Assembly: GCA_035624455.1 (NCBI GenBank)
Contig: DASPRM010000012.1
Span: 53,368-117,367, forward strand
Length of the DNA stretch: 64,000 bases
Source of the DNA: Terriglobales bacterium
Lineage (GTDB): Bacteria > Acidobacteriota > Terriglobia > Terriglobales > Acidobacteriaceae
Reading direction: 5' to 3'
Shown: piece by piece, positions 53,888-61,923 of the stretch
Layout of the letters: every line of letters starts with the position of its first letter
How positions within the stretch are numbered: position 1 is the stretch's first letter
Position numbers and translations under genes: made by a program
The notes under the pieces: model-generated
Seen by the model: only the letters and a program-made list of their open reading frames with translations
What the model was told of the DNA's origin: nothing
The model's database searches: none

Positions 53888-55444
53888 TCAGTGCCGGAAG
53901 TGACGCAGCCCCGTCAATACCATGGCTAGCCCAAGGCGGTTGGCAGCATCGATAACCTCCTGATCGCGCACCGAGCCCCCGGGCTGAATGATAGCCGTTG
54001 CGCCCTGGCGTGCTATTTCCTCCACTCCGTCGGAAAAGGGAAAGAAAGCGTCGGACGCTGCCACGGTTCCTTTCAGAGGGAGAACAGCCTTCATGGCGCC
54101 GATTTTGCACGAATCGACGCGGCTCATCTGCCCTGCGCCCACACCTACCGTCTGGCCATCACGGGCATAGACAATGGCGTTCGACTTGACGTGCTTGCAG
54201 ACGATCCAGGCGAATTTGAGAGCCCGCATCTCCTCCGCAGTCGGCTTACGTTCGGTGACTACCCGCAGATCGGTACCGGTTAAAGGTCGAACGTCGGCAT
54301 CCTGCATCAGCAGGCCACCCGAGATGTTCTTCACTACACGTCCGGCCGGGGCAGGCACAACTTCCACCAGCCGCAAGTTCTTCTTGGCAGCGAATTTCTC
54401 ACGCGCAGACTGGTCGAAGCCGGGCGCGGCGATCGCCTCCACAAACAACTTGGCCATCTCCGCCGCCGTCTCCCCGTCGACCGGTCGGTTGACGCCGATA
54501 ACGCCGCCGAAAGCCGACACCGGATCGCACTCCAGCGCTTTTTGATAAGCCTCCAGCAGACTGGTTCCAGTCGCCGTGCCACAGGGATTGGTGTGCTTGA
54601 TGATGGTACAGGCGGGCACTTCGAACTCCTGCGCGAGATCCCAGCAAGCCTCCAGATCCACGATGTTGTTATATGACAGCTCCTTGCCCTGCAGCTGGCA
54701 AGCGTGAGCAATGCCCGCATCCGAGTTGTCCGCATACATGGCGGCTTTCTGGTGAGGATTCTCCCCGTAGCGGAGGTCCATCACCTTCTTGTAGCTGAGC
54801 CGCAGAACCTGCGGGAAATCTTCCTTCTCGCGAAACTCCACTGAGCCGTTCACGCTGATGCGCTCCAGCGTGGAAGCAATCGCGGAATCGTAGGCCGCAG
54901 TCGTGGAAAATGCCTTCTGCGCCAGTTTCCAGAGCGTTTCGCGGGACAGATCGCCCCCCCGAGCTTTCAATTCCTCGATCAGCGCCGCGTAATCCTTGGG
55001 TGATGTCACCACTGCCACATCCTGAAAGTTCTTGGCCGCCGAGCGGATCATGGAAGGCCCGCCGATATCGATGTTCTCGATGATCTCGTCCAGCCGCGCG
55101 CCGGCCTTGGCCGCGGTCTTTTCGAAGGCGTACAGGTTCACCACTACCATGTCGATCGGTGGGATGTCGTGCTCGGCGACGGTGGCACGATGCTCCGGAT
55201 TAGCGCGCATATGCAGGATGCCGCCGTGCACCTTCGGGTGCAGGGTCTTGACCCGCCCATCCAGCATTTCAGGGAACCCAGTCACCTGTGAGATGTCTTT
55301 GACAGTGATACCGGAATCGCGCAGCAGCTTGGCGGTGCCCCCGGTAGAAATCAGCTCCACACCCATTCCAGAGAGTTGGCGGGCAAAATCGACGATGCCA
55401 GTCTTATCGGTGACGCTCAGCAGAGCGCGCTGTACTTTGGCCAT
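53888..55444 (-). CDS. purH: Bifunctional AICAR formyltransferase / IMP cyclohydrolase
   Basis: Carries out the last two steps of IMP synthesis in the cytoplasm. The 518-residue protein has the MGS-like cyclohydrolase domain (KVQRALLSVTDKTGIVDFAR, ELISTGGTAKLLR, FPEMLDGRVKTLHPKVHGGIL) and the AICARFT domain (LRYGENPHQKAAMY, IIKHTNPCGTA, KSNAIVYARDGQTVGVGAGQMSRVDS, then the PGGSVRD loop). It starts at ATG 55444, after GGAAGGA, which gives MAKVQRALLSV; the frame to 55498 adds 18 residues. It stands alone. Confidence 0.97.
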   Translation of the reverse strand: MAKVQRALLSVTDKTGIVDFARQLSGMGVELISTGGTAKLLRDSGITVKDISQVTGFPEMLDGRVKTLHPKVHGGILHMRANPEHRATVAEHDIPPIDMVVVNLYAFEKTAAKAGARLDEIIENIDIGGPSMIRSAAKNFQDVAVVTSPKDYAALIEELKARGGDLSRETLWKLAQKAFSTTAAYDSAIASTLERISVNGSVEFREKEDFPQVLRLSYKKVMDLRYGENPHQKAAMYADNSDAGIAHACQLQGKELSYNNIVDLEACWDLAQEFEVPACTIIKHTNPCGTATGTSLLEAYQKALECDPVSAFGGVIGVNRPVDGETAAEMAKLFVEAIAAPGFDQSAREKFAAKKNLRLVEVVPAPAGRVVKNISGGLLMQDADVRPLTGTDLRVVTERKPTAEEMRALKFAWIVCKHVKSNAIVYARDGQTVGVGAGQMSRVDSCKIGAMKAVLPLKGTVAASDAFFPFSDGVEEIARQGATAIIQPGGSVRDQEVIDAANRLGLAMVLTGLRHFRH

Positions 55445-55577
55445 GACATTCCTTCCGCGGATTTGGGTCCAGGGCAGCTCGAACGAGCCTGCAGTCAATA
55501 CTAGCAGGCAGCGAAGCCGAAGTGATGGGGGTCACAGGAGAATGATTTTAGAATGGGCGAAACCTGAAGCTCTTTAC

Positions 55578-56177
55578 TCAGGCGGTTTTCGGGCGGGCCT
55601 TGAGCTTGACTTCGCCGTTCTGCATCTCGACTTCGAATTCCACCGATTTGCAGCCGAACTTTTTCTGGATCTCCTCAGTCTTCTTCTGCACGAAGCTTTG
55701 GAAGGATTCGAAGCTGGCCGTGTCGGCGATGTTGGCTTTCTGACGCGCCTGCTTGAGCGCGCTGAACAGCGGACGAACCTTCTCGGCATCCGCCTGCTCC
55801 AGGGCAAAAGTGGCACGCGAGTTTTCCTCGGCCGTCCGGCCCTCGAGGGCACGCTCGGCCGCATGCTGCTGTTCCGCGCGCAACCCCTGGATCGCCAGCA
55901 GTGCGTCCTGCGGTCGGCGGTAGCCTTCTTCCTTGACCTTCAGCTTCTGCCGCCACAGATCACTGAAAATGGCATACCGCTGGGCCATGGCGTTATAGCG
56001 GAAACGCTGGGCGTACTTGAGCCGCTTGGAGTCACCGTACTTCTTGAGGAGGCTTTGGACGCGCCACTCCAGATCCTGGGGTGGACGCTTCGACCCGCCG
56101 CCAAAGTAGACGTCGTACTCGATCTTCAACCGGCGCAGGTTGTCGTCGAGAAGATTCAGTTCTTCGTCGACCGTCAA
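55578..56177 (-). CDS. Charged helical protein of unknown function
   Basis: A 199-residue, strongly helical, very charged protein (many Lys, Glu, Arg, Gln). It starts TTG 56177, preceded by GAGG. It contains YDVYFGGGSKRPPQDLEWRVQSLLKKY near the N-terminus, an arrangement that recalls the C-terminal domain of the myxobacterial MXAN_5187 family, and ends in a short beta segment FEVEMQNGEVKLKAR. That resemblance is from memory of the pattern and is weak. It might bind RNA or a partner protein. No conserved neighbour suggests a function. Confidence 0.7.
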   Translation of the reverse strand: MTVDEELNLLDDNLRRLKIEYDVYFGGGSKRPPQDLEWRVQSLLKKYGDSKRLKYAQRFRYNAMAQRYAIFSDLWRQKLKVKEEGYRRPQDALLAIQGLRAEQQHAAERALEGRTAEENSRATFALEQADAEKVRPLFSALKQARQKANIADTASFESFQSFVQKKTEEIQKKFGCKSVEFEVEMQNGEVKLKARPKTA

Positions 56178-56368
56178 GAGAACCTCGCAAGGGGAGGAAG
56201 GATTACCGGGTAACCGGGCCAGATTTTCAGATCAAGTTTCCAGCGGGCGGGGGCCTGGTGTCATCCCTCCGTAGTCGCTGTCCTAAAGTGCGCGCGCAAA
56301 CCGGTTGGATCTAACACCGGGCGAAGAACAAAACAGGACGTTTATGCCAGCCGCGGCCAAATTTTCAG

Positions 56369-56719
56369 CTATTTGCCGGTACTGGCAGCCATCTTCTTTA
56401 CCATCTGCAACACCAGCTTGCGGTCGCTCTCGTTGAGTGCGGCGGAGTAGCGGCGCACCTGGTTCAGGAAACGCACCTGGTCGTCGCTAAGCTGGGGCAG
56501 ATTCTTGGAGCCGTTGTCGTGCTCCCCGACGGAGAAAAACTGGGCCAGAGGAAGATCCATGGCATTGGCGATTTTGGCCAGCGTGTCCAAGGAAGGAATC
56601 GTGTGCCCGTTTTCGACGCGGGAGAGATAGCACCGCAAAAGGCCCGTGCGCTTTTCAATGTCGCCTTGCGAAAGGGCTTTTTGCAGGCGGTAGTTGCGTA
56701 TGGTCTCGCCTATATTCAT
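56369..56719 (-). CDS. XRE-family regulator
   Basis: A 116-residue protein with an N-terminal lambda-repressor-like helix-turn-helix (ETIRNYRLQKALSQGDIEKRTGLLRCYLSRVENGHTIPSLDTLAKIANAMD, residues 5-55) and a helical C-terminus without a recognised domain. The recognition helix is RCYLSRVENG. It would bind a short palindrome. It follows the charged unknown gene and precedes the seven-gene cluster, with about 190 bases on either side. The first gene of the cluster is not adjacent, so no target is obvious. Confidence 0.88.
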   Translation of the reverse strand: MNIGETIRNYRLQKALSQGDIEKRTGLLRCYLSRVENGHTIPSLDTLAKIANAMDLPLAQFFSVGEHDNGSKNLPQLSDDQVRFLNQVRRYSAALNESDRKLVLQMVKKMAASTGK

Positions 56720-56850
56720 AGTGAAGGCGGAAATAATTTCCTGGGGGTGCTGAATAGTAACCAGAATACAAACCCTCGCGCAATAGATTTTTTCAGACGC
56801 CCAAAAACAGCGAGTTACGAAAGTGCGCGGGGAGCGCGATCGCTCACTCA

Positions 56851-56885
56851 GTCATCCTGAGCGCAGCGAAGGGTGGGATCGAAGC
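56851..56885. repeat. Family B repeat, short copy
   Basis: GTCATCCTGAGCGCAGCGAA followed by GGGTGGGATCGAAGC. This is the widespread core of family B, in the 186-base gap after the dienelactone hydrolase gene. The gap holds nothing else recognised. Confidence 0.5.
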
Positions 56886-56905
56886 ACTAACCCGATCCTG
56901 AAATC

Positions 56906-57667
56906 CTACTTCTTGAGATTCGCTTCCAGAAACGCCACCGTCTTCTTCCGCGCAGCAGCAGCGTCATCCGCCCGATAGCCTGCGGTGTTGTTGGGATTTT
57001 CGAAAGCGTGTCCGGCTTCCGGGAAAATCGCGATCTCAACCGTCTTCCCCTGCGCCTTGAGCTGCTCTTCGAACTTGTGTACGTCGTCCGCCGGGATCCC
57101 GCGATCCTTGCCGCCGAAGATCCCCAGCACATGCGCGTGAATCTTGCTCAGAGTCTCGGGCTGGGTGGCTAGATGGCCATAGTTGATCACCACAGCTTTG
57201 AGTTGCGGATCATTCAGCGCAAGATCGAGCGCATAGCCGCCGCCCATGCACCACCCAATCGCGCCGACACGGGTTTTGTCCACATTATTCAGCGAACGCA
57301 AATACGCCGACGCCGCCAGCAGGTCCCGTGTTGCGCGGTCCTGCGGAACGCCACGCATGATCTCGTGCGCCTCGTCGGACGTCATCGCCACCTTGCCGCG
57401 ATAGAGATCGAGCGCCAGAGTCACATAACCCTGATCGGCTAGCTCCGCCGCCTGCTGCTTGACCCAGTCATTCAAGCCCCACCATTCGTGGATCACCACC
57501 AGCGCCGGAAATGGCCCTTTTCCGGATGGCGAGTAAAGCATGCCGCTGACGGTCTCGTCTCCGCTCTTGTAGGAGACCTGCTTACCTTCAGCGGCCACGA
57601 GCGACTGCGAGCATAGAACGAAGCTCACAACCAAAATGAAAATGCGGAGGACCGTTGCATTCGTCAT
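56906..57667 (-). CDS. Dienelactone hydrolase family protein, exported
   Basis: A 253-residue alpha/beta hydrolase. It has a signal peptide (1-26, ending SLVA|AE) and the dienelactone-hydrolase set: Glu61 in HEWWG, nucleophile Cys140 in GWCMGGG, Asp188 in GKDRG and His220 in EAGHAF. The Cys nucleophile and the HEWWG motif put it in the DLH group, which hydrolyses dienelactones or related esters. Export makes the catechol-pathway role unlikely, so the substrate is open. It overlaps the GNAT gene by 4 bases and is the last gene of the cluster. Confidence 0.92.
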   Translation of the reverse strand: MTNATVLRIFILVVSFVLCSQSLVAAEGKQVSYKSGDETVSGMLYSPSGKGPFPALVVIHEWWGLNDWVKQQAAELADQGYVTLALDLYRGKVAMTSDEAHEIMRGVPQDRATRDLLAASAYLRSLNNVDKTRVGAIGWCMGGGYALDLALNDPQLKAVVINYGHLATQPETLSKIHAHVLGIFGGKDRGIPADDVHKFEEQLKAQGKTVEIAIFPEAGHAFENPNNTAGYRADDAAAARKKTVAFLEANLKK

Positions 57668-58152
57668 CTGTTCACCATATAGGACTGCAGGTCCAGTTCC
57701 ATGAAAGTGGCGCCTTCGACGGGGTTGGCGGTGTAGGGCGGGATCTCATAGAAGCCGAGGGCACGATACATCGCGACCGCCGGGCCCATCATGGACTCGA
57801 CCGTGTCGAGGCGCATGCGCCCGTATCCGATGGCCTGAGCCTGCGCGATGAGAACTTCCGCCAGGGCGCGCCCAATGCCGTTGCCGCGAAAATCCCGCCG
57901 CACATAGAGCCGCTTCATTTCGCACAGACCGGGCTCGAGCGGACGCATACCCACGCAACCGGCGGTGCGGTCATCGAGTTGGGCCAGCAGCAAACGTCCT
58001 TGAGGCGGAGCGTATTTGCCCGGAAGCTCGGCTAATTCCTGCTCGAAACTCTGGAAGCAGAGACTGAAACCCAGCGAGTTGGCATATTCCAGAAAGAGCT
58101 CGCGGGCCTCGGCAATGTGACTAGCGGACTCGGTTTGGAAAATTCTGAGCAC
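57664..58152 (-). CDS. GNAT-family N-acetyltransferase
   Basis: A 162-residue GCN5-related acetyltransferase. The acetyl-CoA pyrophosphate loop is RDFRGNGIGRALAEVLI (motif A, RxxGxGxA with Asn), CVGMRPLEPGLCEMKRLYV forms the preceding strand, and YRALGFYEIPPYTANPVEG closes the domain. It is a cytoplasmic enzyme of unknown substrate. The ATG at 58152 begins 13 bases after the YjdF-like gene, and the stop overlaps the next gene as ATGA. Confidence 0.92.
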   Translation of the reverse strand: MLRIFQTESASHIAEARELFLEYANSLGFSLCFQSFEQELAELPGKYAPPQGRLLLAQLDDRTAGCVGMRPLEPGLCEMKRLYVRRDFRGNGIGRALAEVLIAQAQAIGYGRMRLDTVESMMGPAVAMYRALGFYEIPPYTANPVEGATFMELDLQSYMVNR

Positions 58153-58165
58153 GGATCTGACCCGA

Positions 58166-58831
58166 TCAAGGTGTCTCGGATAACTGGTGATCGTGAACTC
58201 GAGAAAGCGTCACTAGGCCAACGATGGCTCCGACTAAAGCCGTCGCCATGTCTTCCTGCGTATCCCAGGGGTCGCCCTGGGTTCCGAGAAAATCATTGGC
58301 GGCCGATCCGGTGGCCACAGCCACCCGCCACTCGAACAACTCATAAGCCGCGCTGATCGCGAGGCAGATCGAAACCACGATGAAGAACAGCCACGGTCCG
58401 CGTTTTACGACCTGCTTGCGGATCAAAATTTCACGCGCCACAAATGCAGGAACCAGCCCCTGCGCGAAGTGACCAACGCGATCGTAGTAGTTGCGGCTCA
58501 GATGCCAGTGATCGCGAATCCAGCCGAACACCGGCTCGCGAGCGTAGGTGTAATGTCCGCCCACCAGCAGGATCAGCGCCTGGCAGAGAATGAGCACATA
58601 AACCAGCCGGGTTAAGGGAAAGCGGCGGTACGTGAACAGCAGGATCGGCAGAGCAATCAGCGCCGGCACCACTTCAAGAAACCAGGTGAAGTAGTTGTAC
58701 GGGCGGATTGCCGACCACACCAGTACAGCCGCAAAAATCGCCAGCAGCAGAATAAGGAAATTCTTGCCAGGGATGCCGCGAACACGCGGACGCGCAACCG
58801 GTGGTGGTGGGAGGCTCACCCCAACAGACAT
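58166..58831 (-). CDS. YjdF-like (DUF2238) membrane protein
   Basis: A 221-residue inner-membrane protein with about six hydrophobic helices (FLILLLAIFAAVLVWSAIR, FLEVVPALIALPILLFTY, LVYVLILCQALILLVGGHYTY, and later FFIVVSICLAISAAYELFEW). The motifs HYTYAREPVFGW, NYYDRVGHFAQGLVP and DFLGTQGDPWDTQEDMATALVGA are those of YjdF/DUF2238 proteins. Function unknown. The ATG at 58831 is preferred because the longer frame, to 58927, overlaps the SRPBCC gene. Confidence 0.88.
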   Translation of the reverse strand: MSVGVSLPPPPVARPRVRGIPGKNFLILLLAIFAAVLVWSAIRPYNYFTWFLEVVPALIALPILLFTYRRFPLTRLVYVLILCQALILLVGGHYTYAREPVFGWIRDHWHLSRNYYDRVGHFAQGLVPAFVAREILIRKQVVKRGPWLFFIVVSICLAISAAYELFEWRVAVATGSAANDFLGTQGDPWDTQEDMATALVGAIVGLVTLSRVHDHQLSETP

Positions 58832-58889
58832 GCGGGCGATTTTATCCCATTGGCCATGACTTACAGATGTCGTTGTCCGCGCGCGATCT

Positions 58890-59534
58890 TCAGGCGCTGT
58901 TCTGTTCTGAGGTCGAAGCAGCGTCATCGACCGAGCGCGGGGCAGGGCGCATTGGTGTTACACCCGATTGTCCGCGACGAGCCTGTGAGCCGCCACCATC
59001 TGTGTCTTTGCCCTTCCCTTCCAGCGAGGCTTTAAAATCCCGCAGCACCTTGGAAATGAACTCTTCCAGGTGCTCCTCGGTCACATTCGCAAAAGGACGG
59101 AGCAAGCGCGAGGGCGGCACGTAATTCATGGTGACGTGCACCAGCGTGTCATTGCCTACTGGCGCAAAGCTGATGCGGCCGGTGTGCTTGGGCCCGCTTA
59201 GCGATTTCCAGGCAATGGATTGCAGAGGAATGAACTGCTCAATCTCCGCCTCCCACCCGAATTGCTTGCCGTCGAGAACGATGGACCAGTAGGACCGCCG
59301 TCCATCTACCCGAATCTCGCAAATGCTGTCGCTGACAGCGGGCAGGCGCTCAAGATGAATCCAGGCATCGAAGACTTCAGGAACGGGCAGCCCAATTTGC
59401 AAGCTCTTCTCCAGCCGCACCACGTCCCTGCGAGGACGGCTGAAACGATCAATTAACAAGACCGTACCCAGGCCAGCCCCCGCGCCCAAAGCTATCCCAA
59501 CGCTGAGACCACGCCAGAACGATTTCTTTGCCAT
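58890..59534 (-). CDS. SRPBCC/START-like membrane-anchored protein
   Basis: A 214-residue protein with an N-terminal membrane segment (WRGLSVGIALGAGAGLGTVLLI) and an SRPBCC domain (about 35-175: LEKSLQIGLPVPEVFDAWIHLERLPAVSDSICEIRVDG, then VTMNYVPPSRLLRPFANVTEEHLEEFISKVLRDFKASLEG). This resembles the cyclase/dehydrase-like proteins in COG5637. The C-terminus is Gly/Arg-rich and disordered. ATG 59534 is chosen as it follows GGAGG at five bases. The ligand is unknown. Confidence 0.88.
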   Translation of the reverse strand: MAKKSFWRGLSVGIALGAGAGLGTVLLIDRFSRPRRDVVRLEKSLQIGLPVPEVFDAWIHLERLPAVSDSICEIRVDGRRSYWSIVLDGKQFGWEAEIEQFIPLQSIAWKSLSGPKHTGRISFAPVGNDTLVHVTMNYVPPSRLLRPFANVTEEHLEEFISKVLRDFKASLEGKGKDTDGGGSQARRGQSGVTPMRPAPRSVDDAASTSEQNSA

Positions 59535-59614
59535 CCATTCCTCCATTGACGTTGAGATGACCGAGGTACCCGACGAGGTGGCCTGGAAAGGTTGGATGTT
59601 GAAAAGCACAAGAA

Positions 59615-60142
59615 TTATGCCAATTCGCTGCCGGCCGCGCGCCGGGCGGCAGAAATTTTCTGCTCCAGCAGATTGGTATGTGAGTCTTCAAACTCCGCCA
59701 GTTCCCTGTAAAGTTTATGCAACTCTTCGTCAGACGTAGTGGCAGCCATACGTTGGTAAAAGCGTTGCGCTCCCTGTTCCGCTGCCAGCGCGACTTCCAG
59801 AGCTTTGTATCGGGGTGAATAAGCAGTGTTGGAACGCACGATCGCAAACAGCTCACCACTCTCGAGTTTGGGGACTTCAATTATCTCGCGAATGTCTTCT
59901 TCCGTAGTAACACAATGGCGGGTGCCGTAACGCTCGAGATATTTCTCCTGCAGCAGGGTTCCGTGGTGCCGCTCTTCCTGCGCCATATCCCAGAAAACAT
60001 CGGCAATTTGCAGCGACTCGGGATCACGAAACTCGGCAAACAATTCGGCAAACTGCTGGTACAGCCCGGCATTGCGTTCTTCGATGAAAATGGCGACGTG
60101 AAGGGCTTCCTGTGGGCTAAGCGAAGCAAAATCCCGTTTCAT
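59615..60142 (-). CDS. Ferritin-like / rubrerythrin-type diiron protein
   Basis: A 175-residue helical protein. Metal ligands are spread over four helices: EALHVAIFIEERNAG (E with FIEER), FWDMAQEERHHGTLL (EExxH), EVALAAEQGAQRFY (EQGAQ) and FEDSHTNLL (ExxH). This is the rubrerythrin/ferritin-like diiron pattern, though no rubredoxin Cys are present. It probably handles peroxide or iron. The start at ATG 60142 follows GAAAGG; an earlier in-frame start at 60172 is also possible. Confidence 0.9.
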   Translation of the reverse strand: MKRDFASLSPQEALHVAIFIEERNAGLYQQFAELFAEFRDPESLQIADVFWDMAQEERHHGTLLQEKYLERYGTRHCVTTEEDIREIIEVPKLESGELFAIVRSNTAYSPRYKALEVALAAEQGAQRFYQRMAATTSDEELHKLYRELAEFEDSHTNLLEQKISAARRAAGSELA

Positions 60143-60221
60143 AGCCTTTCTCAGAGCTAGAGCGCCTACCACCGCTGAAGGATAGTTTACGCCACCAGCA
60201 CTAGTTCAACCGGATTCAGTT

Positions 60222-60497
60222 CTATTCAGGATTGGGGCGGCCCATTTCGGATTTGACTGACCCAGGCGGGATTCGAGTGGTGGTCACCTGGCCTCCTTCA
60301 ATGCACAGCGTGAGATCGTGGGCACAATGGCTGCATAGCCAGTAGAATTCGATGGGCCCGCTTCTGTGCTTGACCCAGCCTTCATTTTCCGTGTCGGATG
60401 ACAGCCGGGCTGGGCGGGGATCGACGGCGAAGACCCTCCCTTCATGCAGAAAGCGGAAAGAAACGAAGCATGCCGGGTTGGCGCACTTGGAGAGCAT
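60222..60497 (-). CDS. Small Cys-containing protein of unknown function
   Basis: A 91-residue protein with an N-terminal CxxxxC (CANPACF) and a later CSHCxxxxxxC (YWLCSHCAHDLTLC), which together could form a zinc site. The N-terminal part (FRFLHEGRVFAVDP) recalls uncharacterised acidobacterial proteins of similar length. AGGAG precedes ATG 60497. It is not assigned a function. It sits in the seven-gene cluster between the Cys-rich unknown and the ferritin-like gene. Confidence 0.75.
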   Translation of the reverse strand: MLSKCANPACFVSFRFLHEGRVFAVDPRPARLSSDTENEGWVKHRSGPIEFYWLCSHCAHDLTLCIEGGQVTTTRIPPGSVKSEMGRPNPE

Positions 60498-60590
60498 TTC
60501 AATCTCCTGCAGGTTGCTCTCCCAAAGAGGAATGGATTACTTACCAGAGCCGTACAAACCCGAGCTCAACAACCCTGCGATCAAGAAATA

Positions 60591-60977
60591 TCAGGTGGCG
60601 AGGGGCGCTTTGGTGCTGCCGCATTCGCGTTCCAATCGCGCGATCACCTGGCGCAACCACTGGACCACAGCGTCCTCCAACCGGGCCTGATTGTAGCCCT
60701 GGTCCAGCGTTTCCACTGTGTTTCCCTTGGCGTCGAGGGGAATGTGATGGCAGGGCACAGTTTCATTTCGGAACTGTTCCGGAACGAAATCGATGAGCAT
60801 GCACTCGGAGCAGGAGTGCGGCCGATCGGGCTCGCCGTAGTTCAGGCAGGTCACCGAATCCTGGAAGATGGACGTCGGCTTCCAGGGAGTGCGGACCGAC
60901 CGTCCATAGCCCCCTTGTTCCAGGAAGGCGAGTTCGAACTTCAACTTGTCCAGGAGCTCCTGCTTGCCGCTGTCCAT
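60591..60977 (-). CDS. Conserved-type hypothetical protein with Cys and His
   Basis: A 128-residue protein starting at ATG 60977, which follows GGAGGTGG. It contains SVTCLNYGEPDRPHSCSECMLIDFVPE, where the Cys residues and nearby His (VPCHHIPLD) could bind a metal, and ends with VVQWLRQVIARLERECG. No named family is recognised. It is the first gene of the minus-strand cluster, and its promoter is within the 387-base region before the secreted protein at 61365. The Cys and His spacing differs from a classical zinc ribbon. Confidence 0.72.
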   Translation of the reverse strand: MDSGKQELLDKLKFELAFLEQGGYGRSVRTPWKPTSIFQDSVTCLNYGEPDRPHSCSECMLIDFVPEQFRNETVPCHHIPLDAKGNTVETLDQGYNQARLEDAVVQWLRQVIARLERECGSTKAPLAT

Positions 60978-61205
60978 ATGCCACCTCCGCATCGTTTGCC
61001 GACGATTGTGCTCTCCGATGTACCTGGAGGCTGTGACTTGGCTCACCACGCCTTGTGACCGGCTCGAAGGTGAATGCCCACTGCTTACTCACCGCCGGCT
61101 AAGCCCGAGATCCTGCTGCGCTTTCCGGAGACTTCTGGCAAAAGCTCACTCCGGCCTGTGACGCTTCTCACTTTCAGGGCCTCCCGGCAGAGCTAACTTT
61201 TAGCT

Positions 61206-61364
61206 GGGGACAAAGGTCCCCGGAGTTGAGCCCGGGAACCGGCGACGCCCGCGGGTGGGCTAGTACGGTAGTGTCGCACTGCCCGCTGCGGTCGGACGGC
61301 CAGACGGCTAGCTGAGCTTAGCCGTGCAAGGTTTCGGCTCCTGGCGGCTCCGGAAGGAGTAGCC
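61206..61364 (+). promoter_or_regulatory. Structured 5' leader with sequestered ribosome binding site
   Basis: Three hairpins lie in front of the gene at 61365. GGGGAC-AAAG-GTCCCC is at 61206-61221 and CGGCTA...TAGCCG at 61305-61324. At 61336-61364, either GGCTCCT (61336-61342) or GGCTCC (61346-61351) can pair with AGGAGTAGCC (61355-61364), which contains the AGGAG ribosome binding site. The second pairing closes a GGAA tetraloop. Two competing partners for one ribosome binding site suggest a translational switch or a thermosensor. No known riboswitch class was recognised. The rest of 60978-61205 holds the promoters of the diverging genes and nothing else recognised. Confidence 0.45.
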
Positions 61365-61769
61365 ATGCTAAGAATGTTGCGTACGGTCCTGATTCTTGCG
61401 TCTCTGCTAGCTATCTTCAGCGCGCTGTCGGTGGCGCAAGCGCCCAAGCCCAAGTACGATCCTGCCACCGAAGTTCACTTTTCTAAGGCCACGGTGGTGG
61501 ATATCAAGCTGATCCCGGAGAATGGCAAAAGCGACCAGCACCTCATCGTCAAAGTGGGCGAGCAGACCTACGAGATCTGTTTGTGCCCCAAATCGTTCAC
61601 GGACACGATGGGATTCGAAGTGGTGCGCGGTGATCAACTGGAGATCACCGGCTCCAAGGTGAAAACCGATGCCGGTGAAGTTGTGCTGGCGCGCGAAATC
61701 ATAAAGGGCAACAACACTCTGGTAATACGGGACAAGAAGGGCGAGCCTGCCTGGACCTGGCTAAAGTAG
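61365..61769 (+). CDS. Secreted OB-like protein of unknown function
   Basis: A 134-residue exported protein: signal peptide MLRMLRTVLILASLLAIFSALSVAQ|AP (about 25 residues), then a beta-rich domain (KATVVDIKLIPENGKSDQHLIVKVGEQTYEICLCPKSFTDTMGFEVVRGDQLEITGSKVKTDAGEVVLAREI). The repeated strand-turn-strand layout, ending in KGDQLEITGS-type segments, suggests an OB-fold of the kind seen in small periplasmic proteins such as YgiW/YdeI, but identity is not proven. The start ATG 61365 has AGGAG at five bases, though it lies in a hairpin. It converges on the EAL-HDOD gene, with repeat family A between. Confidence 0.78.
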   Translation: MLRMLRTVLILASLLAIFSALSVAQAPKPKYDPATEVHFSKATVVDIKLIPENGKSDQHLIVKVGEQTYEICLCPKSFTDTMGFEVVRGDQLEITGSKVKTDAGEVVLAREIIKGNNTLVIRDKKGEPAWTWLK

Positions 61770-61775
61770 AAGCCA

Positions 61776-61877
61776 TGTCACAAATCGGTTTTGAAAGGGC
61801 ACGGCTTCGGCCCTACAGGCCGAGAAACATGCGGGCTTTAACCCCTGAGGGTTTACCTCACTCGATTCCTTACGAGT
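61776..61877 (+). repeat. Family A palindromic repeat, degraded copy 3
   Basis: Aligns with copies 1 and 2: CGGTTTTGAAAGGGCACGGC, a changed middle containing GGCCCTACAGGCC, GGGCTTTAACCCCTGAGGG and an ending CCTTACGAGT in place of TTATGAGA. The ends are mutated (TGTCACAA instead of TCTCATAA). It lies between the converging 61365 and EAL-HDOD genes and may also serve as a terminator. Confidence 0.7.
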
Positions 61878-61923
61878 CAGCTTGACAGCCTCTATTCCGG
61901 CGATGCGAGCCGGGCAGCGCTTA

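Noticed and set aside
55032..56213. 393-residue plus-strand frame antisense to purH and the charged unknown gene
   Set aside because: Composition and reading across two real genes in the opposite direction mark it as a shadow frame.
61331..61365. SRP (4.5S/ffs) RNA suggested by TCCGGAAGGAG
   Set aside because: Only the GGAA tetraloop is shared; the conserved CAGG and AGCAG loop strands are missing. The segment is better explained as a ribosome binding site hairpin.
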